NCBI RefSeq assembly: GCF_002158995.1 | Contig: NZ_LOHF01000011.1 | Coordinates: 62,001 to 126,000 of the forward strand | Direction: 5' to 3' | Source: Pseudomonas caspiana | GTDB taxonomy: Bacteria; Pseudomonadota; Gammaproteobacteria; Pseudomonadales; Pseudomonadaceae | DNA length: 64,000 nt | In this document: in pieces, positions 46,262 to 57,007 of the stretch | Layout of the letters: each line of letters begins with the position of its first letter | How positions within the stretch are numbered: the stretch's first letter is position 1 | The notes under the pieces: model-generated | Database searches by the model: none | What the model saw: the letters and a program-made list of their open reading frames with translations, nothing else | Told to the model about the DNA's origin: nothing | Program-made: the position numbers and the translations under genes

Positions 46262-46882
46262 ATGGCTCGAAAAACTTCAACCGACTACATGCGTGAAATG
46301 CGTGCACGGCTGACGGCGGCCGGGTACGTCAAAAGAGAGCTGTATGTGCTTCCTGAAAACGCTGAAGTCTTGAGAAACGTCGAAAAAGTGTTACGCCAGC
46401 CCTATTTGGGTAACCGCATCAAACTGGAGGAATTCATGAGCGAAAATACCAACTGGACCATCGACACGCTGCACTCGGCGCTCGTTGAGCTGGACGTGGT
46501 AAAGAGTAATGAAGTCGAGTTGACGCTGGTCCAGGGGGCCGAGCCAAGCTTGAGCGTGACGATGAATAACTTCGGCGGCCTGCCGATCATCATTGCAATT
46601 GCGGGCGACCAGATTCTTGTGGATTGCGTACTGGTTTACGCCTCCCAGGTAAAAGACGTCGCGGCATTCAACGACACCGTATTGCGCAGCCGGGACATCT
46701 TCCCGCTGTCGTCCATCGGTATCGAAACCATGCCCAACGGCGAGACCGTCTACAGCATGTTTGGCGCACTGAGCGCGGCTTCTTCACTGACCGTCATTGT
46801 CCAGGAAGTGTTTACCCTGGCAGACAACGTGATCCGCGCCGCTGATGCCTACGAAGATTTTTTAACAGTTGACTCACAGTAA
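46262..46882 (+). CDS. DUF2170 protein (YjfI-like)
   Basis: 206 residues. The N-terminal ~45 residues (MARKTSTDYMREMRARLTAA) look like a small basic, possibly nucleic-acid-binding, helix pair. The rest matches DUF2170 (NWTIDTLHSALVELDVVKSN, FGGLPIIIAIAGDQILVDCVL). The function is unknown. It is the first gene of a set resembling E. coli yjfIJKLMC. GGAAGG lies 8 bases before ATG. The next gene follows at 15 bases. Confidence 0.85.
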   Translation: MARKTSTDYMREMRARLTAAGYVKRELYVLPENAEVLRNVEKVLRQPYLGNRIKLEEFMSENTNWTIDTLHSALVELDVVKSNEVELTLVQGAEPSLSVTMNNFGGLPIIIAIAGDQILVDCVLVYASQVKDVAAFNDTVLRSRDIFPLSSIGIETMPNGETVYSMFGALSAASSLTVIVQEVFTLADNVIRAADAYEDFLTVDSQ

Positions 46883-46897
46883 TCGGGAGACAAATCA

Positions 46898-47605
46898 ATG
46901 AGCCTTTGGAAGAAAATGGTTACCGCTATGCGTGGCGGCGCCTCCGAGGTCGGTGAGGCAATCGTCGACGCTCAAGCCCTACGAATTCTGGATCAGGAAA
47001 TCCGTGACGCCGACGCTTCGATGCTCGCCGCCCGTAACCAGCTGATTCAGATAAAAGCCAAGCACAAGCTGTCCGTACAGCGTGTGGATGAACACGACAA
47101 GAACATCGCCAACTGGGAACAGAAAGCCATCGCCGCCATGAACAAGGGCGAAGAAGGTCTGGCTCTGGAGTGTGCGGAAAAGGTTTCCGAACTGACCGCA
47201 CTGCGTGATCAGGAAAAAGCCGCCGCTGACCAGTTCGGCATTCAGGTCACTAAGTTGACCGCTCAGGTCACCAAGGCCGAAAGCCAGATCAAAGGCCTGC
47301 GTCAGCAAGCCGACATGGCCAAGGCGCGTGACAGCGTACAGAAAGCGCAGATCAACGCCGCCGCGGCCACAGGCGGTGCCAATGGCCGTCTGGAAACTGC
47401 CGTGGGTTCGCTGGCGCGCATCAAGCAGCGTCAGGATGAACAGGACGCCAAGCTCGAAGCCGCAGAGGAACTGGACAACGCGGCGAACGGTGGTGATCTG
47501 GAGCGTCGTTTGCAGGATGCCGGTATCGGTGCGAAAACCGGTGGTGCTGCTGACGTTCTGGCTCGTCTAAAAGCGCAGAGCCAAGGCGGCAACGCGGGTC
47601 AGTAA
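46898..47605 (+). CDS. PspA/IM30 family protein (YjfJ-like)
   Basis: 235 residues, strongly helical with a long coiled coil (residues ~25-190) rich in Lys, Glu, Ala and Gln. The N-terminal LWKKMVTAMRGGASEVGEAIVDAQALRILDQEIRDA pattern matches the PspA/IM30 (ESCRT-III-like) family that binds and remodels membranes. It is the second gene of the yjf-like set and followed by a strong terminator, so this and DUF2170 may be a separate transcription unit. Confidence 0.88.
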   Translation: MSLWKKMVTAMRGGASEVGEAIVDAQALRILDQEIRDADASMLAARNQLIQIKAKHKLSVQRVDEHDKNIANWEQKAIAAMNKGEEGLALECAEKVSELTALRDQEKAAADQFGIQVTKLTAQVTKAESQIKGLRQQADMAKARDSVQKAQINAAAATGGANGRLETAVGSLARIKQRQDEQDAKLEAAEELDNAANGGDLERRLQDAGIGAKTGGAADVLARLKAQSQGGNAGQ

Positions 47606-47611
47606 GGTCTG

Positions 47612-47648
47612 AAAAAAGGGGCAAGCGGAAATCCGTTTGTCCCTTTTT
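47612..47648 (+). terminator. Intrinsic terminator after the PspA-like gene
   Basis: AAAAAAGGGGCAAGCGGA / TCCGTTTGTCCCTTTTTT, with two G-T pairs, separates the first two genes of the set from the remainder. Confidence 0.85.
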
Positions 47649-47685
47649 TTGTTTGGTTGCTTTTACTGGTTCGAACGGTGCCTAC

Positions 47686-48246
47686 ATGAAAGTCGGAAGC
47701 GGACTACGCGTTATTCTTGGCCTCGCTGCTTTGATGATTGCAGTTCAGGTGATTAACTCGCTGACCGCAAACAGCCTGCTGAATCATGGTCTGGTCCCCA
47801 GAACCTGGTCGGGGCTGCAAGGCGTTATTTTTTCCCCGTTTCTGCACGGTTCTGTTCGTCATCTGCTGAGTAACCTGCTGCCCTTTATCGTGCTGAGCTG
47901 GCTGGTGGCGACCGAAGGTTTGCAGCGTTATGTCCGTGTAGTGTTGCTGGTAACGCTACTGGGTGGGCTGTTGGTCTGGGCAGTGGGGCGGTCGACGATT
48001 CATGTCGGGGCCAGTGGATTGATCTTTGGGTTGTGGGCTTATCTCTTGGCGCGCGCCTGGTTTCAGCGCAGTCTGATCAGCTTCGCCGTCGCATTGGTTA
48101 CATTGGTCGGCTACAGCGGATTGATCGTGGGCTTCATACCGGTGCCGGGCGTCTCGGTTGAATCACACATTGCGGGCGCGCTTGCCGGTATTGTCGTGGC
48201 CTGGCTGATGCACGCAAAAGGGCTGGTTGAAAATCCGTCGGTGTGA
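47686..48246 (+). CDS. Rhomboid-family intramembrane serine protease
   Basis: 186 residues, about six helices. The catalytic Ser is in HVGASGLIFGLWAYL and the His in ESHIAGALAGIVVAWL; the conserved SVRHLLSNLLPFIVLSW supplies the Asn/His region. These are the residues of a working rhomboid. It lies inside the yjf-like set after a terminator. The E. coli yjf cluster has no such gene. ATG 47686 starts MKVGSGLRVILGL; the frame opens earlier at a TTG. No strong ribosome site is seen. Confidence 0.85.
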   Translation: MKVGSGLRVILGLAALMIAVQVINSLTANSLLNHGLVPRTWSGLQGVIFSPFLHGSVRHLLSNLLPFIVLSWLVATEGLQRYVRVVLLVTLLGGLLVWAVGRSTIHVGASGLIFGLWAYLLARAWFQRSLISFAVALVTLVGYSGLIVGFIPVPGVSVESHIAGALAGIVVAWLMHAKGLVENPSV

Positions 48247-48296
48247 GCAATTTTCGCGCTGAGCATCGCTTCGGCGCCAATGAAAGGAAACGCATT

Positions 48297-48965
48297 ATGA
48301 GTTGGATCAAACGAGCCTTGGGATTGGCGCCGCCAAAGCCACCCGCAGCGGTCGCGCCGTTAAATAGTGCAGCGTTGCTCACGCCGTTTGGCCTGGCAAG
48401 CGGACGCATGCTGGATCTTGATGACTCGCTCAAGTTGCTGCTTGATGGGCATTCGGAACTGGTTGTACCCAATGAAGAGGTGGTCTGGTCTGTGGGTCAC
48501 GTGGACCTTGGGCAATCCATTCGGCTGGTGCGCTTCTACTTCGAAGATGAAGACTACTGGATGCAGGTCATGATGAATGGCCCAGCCGCCGAAGATGTGC
48601 AGGACGTTATCCTGTTCGGCTACAGCAGCGTTGTGACCATCAACAGCGAGTCGGAATTGAAGCGTCTGGTAGGCCCCGAATCCAAAATCGGTTTGCCGTT
48701 GTACGAGCACGACGGCTGGGAGTACGAGCGGCAGTGGGGCACGGAAGAAGGTCAAACTGAATTGACCCCCATGACCGAAGAGGTTGCCAACCCCGAAGGC
48801 AGCTACCGGATCGAGCATTTGAGTATGCTGTACGCCCGCGACACGGGCTTGATTGATCGTCGTGAGTTTTTGCTGTTGTCGGTTGAGGAGGATGAAGAGG
48901 GCATCGTTTCTCTCACTACTTCGGTTGGCGTCACGCTGCAGTCCACTGACTTCACCGTCATCTAA
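48297..48965 (+). CDS. DUF2491 protein (YjfK-like)
   Basis: 222 residues, soluble and acidic. It has a short basic N-terminus (MSWIKRALGLAPPKPP) and a beta-rich body (FYFEDEDYWMQVMMNG, EHDGWEYERQWG). It matches DUF2491, of unknown function, found in PspA-linked operons. AAAGGAAA lies before ATG 48297. It is followed at 12 bases by the DUF350 gene. Confidence 0.85.
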   Translation: MSWIKRALGLAPPKPPAAVAPLNSAALLTPFGLASGRMLDLDDSLKLLLDGHSELVVPNEEVVWSVGHVDLGQSIRLVRFYFEDEDYWMQVMMNGPAAEDVQDVILFGYSSVVTINSESELKRLVGPESKIGLPLYEHDGWEYERQWGTEEGQTELTPMTEEVANPEGSYRIEHLSMLYARDTGLIDRREFLLLSVEEDEEGIVSLTTSVGVTLQSTDFTVI

Positions 48966-48977
48966 AAGGAAGTAAAA

Positions 48978-49403
48978 ATGCTTGATGCGCTTAGTTTGTC
49001 CCTCAGCTTTCAGTCGGTGCTGAGCTTCGTTATCTACATCATTGTGGCGGGTGGTTTGTTCTGTCTGTTCCAGATGGCCTACACCCGCCTGACTCCGCAC
49101 AAAGAGTTCGTGCAGATTCGCGAAGGCAATGTCGCTGCCGCTGTTGCACTGGGCGGTGCGTTGATCGGCTTCGCTCTGCCTGCCAGCAACGTGATCACTT
49201 ACAGCATCAGCGTGCTGGACGTGGTGATCTGGGCGGTCATTGCAGCTGTTGTGCAATTGCTGGCGTTCACCGCGACCAATTTTGTTCTTAAGGACCTCTC
49301 GGCTCGCATCACCCGTGGCGAACTGGCCGCTGCCATTTACGCGGCCAGCGTTTCGATCAGTGTCGGCTTCCTCAATTCGGCCTGCATGACGCCGTCGACC
49401 TGA
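48978..49403 (+). CDS. DUF350 membrane protein (YjfL-like)
   Basis: 141 residues with about four helices (VLSFVIYIIVAGGLFCLFQMAY, NVAAAVALGGALIGFALPASN, VVIWAVIAAVVQLLAFTATNFV, LAAAIYAASVSISVGFLNSA). It matches DUF350. Proteins of this family are known membrane partners in uncharacterised PspA/ATP-grasp operons. A transport or channel role is a guess. The gene lies directly before the lipoprotein gene. Confidence 0.88.
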   Translation: MLDALSLSLSFQSVLSFVIYIIVAGGLFCLFQMAYTRLTPHKEFVQIREGNVAAAVALGGALIGFALPASNVITYSISVLDVVIWAVIAAVVQLLAFTATNFVLKDLSARITRGELAAAIYAASVSISVGFLNSACMTPST

Positions 49404-49429
49404 TTGCCTGTGATCGAAAGGAGTATTCG

Positions 49430-50143
49430 ATGAGACGTAGTTCTTTGAAGCTGGTCCTGGCCAGCACGTTGCCGCTTGCACTCAGTGCGTGCGGCAAGTC
49501 CGACACCGTCGACGTCACGGCGCAACAGACATTTCCGACAGTACAAGCCTGCGTGGATCAGAAGGTTCCTGTCGACGTCTGCTCGGATGCCTACATGACG
49601 GCCTTGGCGGATCACCGGCGCATTGCGCCAACGTACGACAGTGCGGCCGCATGTGAGGCAGACTTTGTCCCTGATTACTGCCAGCAGAACTCTGATGGCA
49701 AGTTCACGCCAAAACTCGGCGGCTTCCAGCTGGAGCTTTCCGGTCAGTTACCCAAAGAGCAGGTCGATGCGGCCAACGCTCAGGCCGGTCAGTCGGGGGG
49801 CTCTGGTTTCGCCAGCTCAGGCGTCAATGGATTCCTGATGGGCATGTTGGTCAGCAATATGGTCAGCAACCTTGGCGGTGGTGGTCGCTACAATTCTCAA
49901 CCGGTTTATCAGGAGCGTGATGGGCGCGGCGGCTATCAGTCCTCGACGCTGTCCCGTCAGATCGAGCGCGGCAAGACGTTCGGCAATTCCACTCAGGCGC
50001 GCACCAGCTCAACTGGTGCCTACACCAAGAGCACGCTGGGCCGTAACTCGTCAGTCTCGTCGTCGGTTTCTCGTGGCGGGTTTGGCAGTCAGGCAACTGC
50101 TCGCAGCGGTTGGGGCGGCAAAAGCAGCGGCTTCGGCGGCTAA
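49430..50143 (+). CDS. DUF1190 lipoprotein (YjfM/YgiB-like)
   Basis: 237 residues. A lipoprotein signal ends at LSAC (Cys21). The first half has Cys-containing DUF1190 segments (PTVQACVDQKVPVDVCSDAY, AACEADFVPDYCQQ). The second half is Gly/Ser/Arg-rich and low complexity (SGGSGFASSGVNGFLMG and later), suggesting a disordered tail on the periplasmic side or at the outer membrane. Function unknown. The ATP-grasp gene begins 14 bases after its stop. Confidence 0.85.
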   Translation: MRRSSLKLVLASTLPLALSACGKSDTVDVTAQQTFPTVQACVDQKVPVDVCSDAYMTALADHRRIAPTYDSAAACEADFVPDYCQQNSDGKFTPKLGGFQLELSGQLPKEQVDAANAQAGQSGGSGFASSGVNGFLMGMLVSNMVSNLGGGGRYNSQPVYQERDGRGGYQSSTLSRQIERGKTFGNSTQARTSSTGAYTKSTLGRNSSVSSSVSRGGFGSQATARSGWGGKSSGFGG

Positions 50144-50157
50144 CGGGAGCGCCAGCC

Positions 50158-51315
50158 ATGAAGAAAATCAGTGTCGAAGAGCGGCCTGACTGGCGCGAAA
50201 CCGCCGAGCGTGAGGGCTTCGATTTCCACACCATCGACGGTGAGCGCTACTGGGATGAGCGCGCCTACTATCAGTTCAGCGAAGCTCAGATAACCCGCGA
50301 CATTGAAGCACCGACTCAGGAGCTTCATGCCATGTGTATGGATGCCGTTGAGCGGGTGGTAGAGAGCGAGGAGCTACTGACCGAACTGGCAATCCCGCCA
50401 GCGTTCTTCGATCTGGTCCGGACGTCCTGGAAGGAGGGGCACCCGCATTTGTACGGGCGCTTCGACTTCAGTTACGACGGTGTAAATCCGGCGAAACTCC
50501 TGGAAGGCAATATGGATACGCCAACCTCTGCCTATGAGGCTGGCGCATTTCAGCTCATCTGGCTGGAAGAGCAGATCGCCCGAGGCGTATTGCCTGCACA
50601 CGCTTCGCAGTTCAACTCGTTGGCAGAGGATCTGGTTCGAGCCTTCGCGGCTATCAGAGAGGGCGGGCCATTCTACTTCTCCTCGATGTCAGGTTCAGCC
50701 GAGGACCGAGGCACCACTGAATTCCTGCGCAAGATGGCCGAGCATGTCGGCATCGAAACCCGGCACATCGATATCGAAGACATTGGTCTGAATTCACAGG
50801 GCCGCTTCGTCGATCTTGAGGGCCGCTGGATCGAGCGTATTTTCAAACTGCATGCCTGGGAGCACGTGTTCCACGAACCCCATGGCCAGGCAGTCCCGCA
50901 ATGCGACACGCAATTCATCGAACCTGCGTGGAAGTCCATCATCTCCAACAAAGGCATCCTGCCGCTGCTCTGGAAATTCAACGAAGGGCATCCGAACCTG
51001 CTGCCGACCTTCGTCGACAAAGACCCACGAGCGCCTGTCCCGAAAGGCTGGGTCCGCAAACCCTACTTCTCCCGTGAAGGCGCCAACATCGAAATCCGCA
51101 CCCCGGGTGACGAAGTTATTTTCGAAGACGGTCCCTACAACGACGCGCCCTACATCCTGCAACAGTTCGCCCCGCTGCCACGCTTCGGCGACAGCTACAC
51201 GCTCATCGGTTCATGGGTCGTGGGCGACCTGGCTTCAGGTATTGGTATTCGTGAAGACGACAGCTTGATCACCAAGGACAGCAGCCGGTTTTTGCCGCAT
51301 GTTGTGGTGGATTGA
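50158..51315 (+). CDS. Glutathionylspermidine synthase-like ATP-grasp ligase (YjfC/YgiC-like)
   Basis: 385 residues. It matches the synthetase half of E. coli Gsp (LLEGNMDTPTSAYEAGAFQ, EPAWKSIISNKGILPLLWKFN, AGASIEIRTPGD-like GANIEIRTPGDEVIFEDGPY and GSWVVGDLASGIGIRED). The amidase domain of Gsp is absent. It would form an amide bond between a carboxylate and an amine using ATP; glutathione plus a polyamine, or a peptide tag, are candidates. Last gene of the yjf-like set. ATG 50158 follows GGGAG. Confidence 0.86.
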   Translation: MKKISVEERPDWRETAEREGFDFHTIDGERYWDERAYYQFSEAQITRDIEAPTQELHAMCMDAVERVVESEELLTELAIPPAFFDLVRTSWKEGHPHLYGRFDFSYDGVNPAKLLEGNMDTPTSAYEAGAFQLIWLEEQIARGVLPAHASQFNSLAEDLVRAFAAIREGGPFYFSSMSGSAEDRGTTEFLRKMAEHVGIETRHIDIEDIGLNSQGRFVDLEGRWIERIFKLHAWEHVFHEPHGQAVPQCDTQFIEPAWKSIISNKGILPLLWKFNEGHPNLLPTFVDKDPRAPVPKGWVRKPYFSREGANIEIRTPGDEVIFEDGPYNDAPYILQQFAPLPRFGDSYTLIGSWVVGDLASGIGIREDDSLITKDSSRFLPHVVVD

Positions 51316-51409
51316 GAGGGCGAAACTGCAAACGCGGTATACCTGTGTGCGAATTCATTCGCGAATGCGGCATAACAGGCGACAGATCTTTACGGGAACT
51401 ACCGACCTC

Positions 51410-51437
51410 CTGTAGGAGTGAGCTTGCTCGCGATGGC
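51410..51437 (+). repeat. Solitary REP (GAGCTTGCTCGCGA family)
   Basis: CTGTAGGAGTGAGC arm with no mirrored partner nearby, between the ATP-grasp gene and the tRNA. Confidence 0.85.
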
Positions 51438-51539
51438 GTCCGTTCCGGCGCAGATAGTGTTGCAGTGGAACATAGGCTTTGCCGCCCGTTGCTGCGCGGC
51501 GTGGTAGTACCTTAAGGGTAGAGGTGGCATATAAAATCG

Positions 51540-51562
51540 ATCGGTCCTAAAAAGGGACCGAT
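51540..51562. other. Hairpin between the ATP-grasp gene and the tRNA
   Basis: ATCGGTCC / GGACCGAT with a TAAAAAG loop. AAGTCCCTATTAAGGACCTT follows at once and can form an alternative pairing with the same GGACC sequence. No function is known. Confidence 0.5.
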
Positions 51563-51621
51563 AAGTCCCTATTAAGGACCTTTCAAGCGTTCGGTGGCAT
51601 GAAAGCCTTCTACCCAAAACC

Positions 51622-51650
51622 AAAAAAGCCGCGCATTAGCGCGGCTTTTT
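51622..51650 (-). terminator. Bidirectional terminator after the tRNA
   Basis: AAAAAAGCCGCGC ATTA GCGCGGCTTTTT, a GC-rich stem with T runs on both sides, 5 bases beyond the tRNA 3' end. Confidence 0.9.
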
Positions 51651-51654
51651 AATT

Positions 51655-51731
<77 letters not shown>

Positions 51732-51746
51732 TCAGTAGGTCGCGGA

Positions 51747-54700
51747 TTATAACGGCGGTTTCGATGCTGTGCTATCCGAAAAGTCCGAAAGAGTCGTACG
51801 AAGAAATTTCGCGCTGAATTCATCGGGTGGGAGAGGGAGGCTGACGATGTAGCCCTGGATCTGTTCGCAACCTTCGTTCGCGAGGAATTGCTGTTGTTCA
51901 TTGTTCTCCACGCCTTCGGCGATGACGGTCAGTTGCATGCTGCGGCCCAGGGCGATGATGGCGCGCACGATAGCGACGTCGTGTGGGTCTTCGGGCAGGC
52001 TGCGCACGAATGACTGGTCGATTTTCAGGATGTCCAGCGGCAAGCGTTTCAGATAGCTCAGGGATGAGTAGCCCGTGCCGAAGTCGTCGATGGCCAGTTG
52101 GACACCCAGAGCTTTGAGTTTGTGCAGGACAGCGAGGGCTTCCTCGGCCTGGCTCATGATGAAGTTTTCGGTGATCTCCAGTTGCAGGCAATCCGGAGCC
52201 AGGTGGTGGTCTGAGAGCAGTTGTTGAATGCGGCTCAGTAGGTTCGGCTGACGTAACTGAGCGCCAGCCAGGTTCACCGACAGCGCGCCAAAGGATTTGT
52301 AGAGCTGGTTCCAGTCGTGCATTTGCTGGCAGGCATGTTCGAGCACCCAGTCGCCGATCTGCAGGATCATGCCGTTCTCTTCAGCCAGCGGTATGAAGTG
52401 CTCGGGCGGTACTTCACCTAGCGTCGGATGCGTCCAGCGCAGCAAGGCTTCTGCACCGACCAGTCGCTGGCTGACCAGACTGATTTTCGGCTGATAGCAG
52501 AGGCTGAATTCATTACGCTCGATAGCTCTGCGCAGTTCGTGTTCAAGGGCGATTCGGGCGCTGGCCTGGGACGTCAGGTCTTGCGTATAGCTTTCGACCC
52601 GGTTGCGACCCTTGGCTTTGGAGCGGTACATGGCGGCATCGGCGTTTTTCACGACGGTGGCCACATCGTGACCATCGGTGGGGAACAGACAGCTGCCAAT
52701 GCTGGCGCTCATGAAAAACTCGTGTTCATCCGCTTGAAAGGGGGCTGTGAAACAGGCCAGTAGTTTGGTGGCGATGGCTTCCGCATCGCCAGGATGAAGC
52801 AGGCCAGGCAGCAGGATGATGAATTCGTCCCCGCCCAGGCGTGCGACGGTGTCGATATCGCGCAGGGTTTCTTTCAGGCGTTGTGCGATGCCTTTGAGCA
52901 GCAGGTCGCCCACTGGGTGGCCGAGGCTGTCGTTGATGTGTTTGAAGCGGTCCAGATCGAGAAACAGTACAGCACCAAGGCTGTTGGATTCCACGCTGTG
53001 CAGCAGGGCTGCTTGCAGGCGGCTTTCGAACAGCGTTCGGTTGGGAAGACCTGTGAGCGGGTCGTGATGGGCCTGATAGTCCAGGCGCGCCTGCGCATGT
53101 TTGAGGCTGGATATGTCGGCGAAGACCGCAACGAAGTGGGTGATGAACTGTTCCTTGTTTCTTACAGCGCTGATCGTCAGCCAGCTTGGGTAAATCTCCC
53201 CGTTTTTTCTTCGATTACTGATCTCCCCCTGCCAATGCCCTTCGGCGGTCAACTGATACCACATGGCTGCGTAGAACGCGCTGTCATGCAGGCCTGAGGC
53301 GAGCAGCCGCGGAGTCTGTCCCAAGGATTCTTGCTCGCTGTAGCCGGTAATTTCACTGAATGCCCGGTTTACGGCGTTGATGCGCTGGCGGGTATCGGTA
53401 ATCAGAACACCTTCGGCGGTGCTTTCAAATACAGTGGCTGCGAGTTGCAATTTTTCCTGCATCTGATGACGCTCGGTGATGTCCCGGGCGATGGTCAGCA
53501 TGCAGTCTTCGCCTGCTATAAGCAGTGGCCGTGACGAGACTTCACACAGTCGAATCTGGCCATCCTTACGTCTGATATGGCTGCGGAAATCACGCACGAA
53601 ACCGTCGCGGTTCAGTTGTTCCAGCAGCTTTTCGCGCTCCGTTGGGTTCGCCCAGATTCCAAGAGTGAGGGTGGATTGATCCAGCGAGGTCGCACTGTCG
53701 TAACCCGTCATGCGACTGAATCCCTCGTTGACCTCGACCATCACGCCGTCTCGTTGTCGGGTAATCAACAGGCCGTCCGGTGATGAGTGGAATGATTTGG
53801 CGAACTTCTCCTCAGACAGCTGGAGTTCTTGCTGAGCCTTTTTGAGTTGGGTGATATCCCGAACCACGACGACAACAGCTGGAATGGAGTTCAGGTCAAA
53901 CGGTTCGGCGGAAACCAGTCCGGAGAACGTACGGCCGTCTTTGCGTCGAAAAGGCATCTCCAGGTTACGAATGCTGCCCTTCTGCAGGCGCTCCAGTATT
54001 CCGGGGCCCACGCCTGGAATGCCCCAGACGTCGAGTTCGGTCGGCGTCCTGCCAATGATGTCTTCCACCGGCAAGCCTATTTGCTCGACGAATGCGGTGT
54101 TGGCTTCCAGGACGGTGCCGTCGACCAGGCTCGCGATCAGCAGAATGTCCGGGCACTGAGCAAACACTGAGGCGAACTTGCCTTCCGATAGTTTCAGAGC
54201 TTCTTCGGTTTGTTTCGTTTCGCTAATGTCGATCATCAGCCCGCGCATAACCGGCGTACGACCGTGCTTGCTCAAACTGATGATGTCTCGCACCCAAAGT
54301 GTTCGGCCGTCGGCGCTGATGACCCGGTAATCGACACTGTGATCTTTACCGTTGCTGGCCTCCAGGATGCAGATCGCTTCAGTTCTGAGCAGGTCCTGAG
54401 GATGGACAATCGTGCGCCAGAACCCTGGCTCCCTCCATTGCTGGAGTGGGTAGCCAAGCAGGCTTTCGGCCTGAGGTGATACATAGCTGTAGCGGTAATC
54501 TTCCGGGTTGGCCTCCCAGGCAATTGCTGAAAGGCTTTCAACCATTCCTCGATAGTGATATTCGCTACTGCGCAGCTCCTGTTCGAGCTCCATCCTTCGG
54601 GTGATTTCCGAGCTCAGTTGTCGGTTGACGCGAATCATGATAATCAGCACGGTGAAAAGCAGCAGAAGCCCTGGAAGGCCGTAAAGCAGGAAGGTTTCCT

Positions 54701-54953
54701 TTAGGGGGGCGTTGCCGTTTCGCTGCTTTAGCTCGGACTCCGATTCAAGGTCTGTTACCTGGGTAATGGGCTGGGGTTGTTCTGCATTGGCCGGGGCCCC
54801 GGAGGCAGCCGCGTATAGGTTTCGAGGTTCGGAACTTGCCCGGTACGCAGCTGAAATCTCCCCCTGTGCCGGTGCGGAGAGGTTTTCTGAATATGCGGCG
54901 GCCGCCGGAGAACCTATTACGTACGCTAGGAAAATGGCCGGCAGTTGTAACAT
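51747..54953 (-). CDS. RmcA-like PAS-GGDEF-EAL c-di-GMP protein with reduced sensor region
   Basis: 1068 residues. A signal peptide-like N-terminus and a ~75-residue Ala/Glu-rich stretch precede one clear helix (LLYGLPGLLLLFTVLIIMIRV). About four PAS domains follow (~130-625), then GGDEF with intact RLGGDEF and an I-site RDID five residues before it. The EAL domain keeps AEALLRW and IDDFGTGYSSLSYL. Both activities could therefore be present. Its place next to rpoD is that of P. aeruginosa RmcA (PA0575), but the large periplasmic binding domain of RmcA is missing here. ATG 54953; the frame is open upstream into rpoD. Confidence 0.87.
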   Translation of the reverse strand: MLQLPAIFLAYVIGSPAAAAYSENLSAPAQGEISAAYRASSEPRNLYAAASGAPANAEQPQPITQVTDLESESELKQRNGNAPLKETFLLYGLPGLLLLFTVLIIMIRVNRQLSSEITRRMELEQELRSSEYHYRGMVESLSAIAWEANPEDYRYSYVSPQAESLLGYPLQQWREPGFWRTIVHPQDLLRTEAICILEASNGKDHSVDYRVISADGRTLWVRDIISLSKHGRTPVMRGLMIDISETKQTEEALKLSEGKFASVFAQCPDILLIASLVDGTVLEANTAFVEQIGLPVEDIIGRTPTELDVWGIPGVGPGILERLQKGSIRNLEMPFRRKDGRTFSGLVSAEPFDLNSIPAVVVVVRDITQLKKAQQELQLSEEKFAKSFHSSPDGLLITRQRDGVMVEVNEGFSRMTGYDSATSLDQSTLTLGIWANPTEREKLLEQLNRDGFVRDFRSHIRRKDGQIRLCEVSSRPLLIAGEDCMLTIARDITERHQMQEKLQLAATVFESTAEGVLITDTRQRINAVNRAFSEITGYSEQESLGQTPRLLASGLHDSAFYAAMWYQLTAEGHWQGEISNRRKNGEIYPSWLTISAVRNKEQFITHFVAVFADISSLKHAQARLDYQAHHDPLTGLPNRTLFESRLQAALLHSVESNSLGAVLFLDLDRFKHINDSLGHPVGDLLLKGIAQRLKETLRDIDTVARLGGDEFIILLPGLLHPGDAEAIATKLLACFTAPFQADEHEFFMSASIGSCLFPTDGHDVATVVKNADAAMYRSKAKGRNRVESYTQDLTSQASARIALEHELRRAIERNEFSLCYQPKISLVSQRLVGAEALLRWTHPTLGEVPPEHFIPLAEENGMILQIGDWVLEHACQQMHDWNQLYKSFGALSVNLAGAQLRQPNLLSRIQQLLSDHHLAPDCLQLEITENFIMSQAEEALAVLHKLKALGVQLAIDDFGTGYSSLSYLKRLPLDILKIDQSFVRSLPEDPHDVAIVRAIIALGRSMQLTVIAEGVENNEQQQFLANEGCEQIQGYIVSLPLPPDEFSAKFLRTTLSDFSDSTASKPPL

Positions 54954-55044
54954 GGCAGTCTCATGATGGCGGATGGCAATGAGACGAGTGTAGCCGTACT
55001 GAGAAAACCGTCGCCTGAAGTTGAAAACTTCTGATCCATAACGC

Positions 55045-55071
55045 AAAACCCCCGGCAGGGCCGGGGGTTTT
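55045..55071. terminator. Terminator after rpoD
   Basis: AAAACCCCCGGC AGG GCCGGGGGTTTT, a 12-base perfect stem 19 bases after the rpoD stop. It is usable on the minus strand, where the T run is short. Confidence 0.85.
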
Positions 55072-55089
55072 GTGTGTAGCGTCGCTAGC

Positions 55090-56940
<1,851 letters not shown>

Positions 56941-57007
56941 AACACCCTATCCACTGAAGGTCTTGGCGGGCAAAAAACAAGCCGAGGATTATACCCGAGC
57001 TATGACC

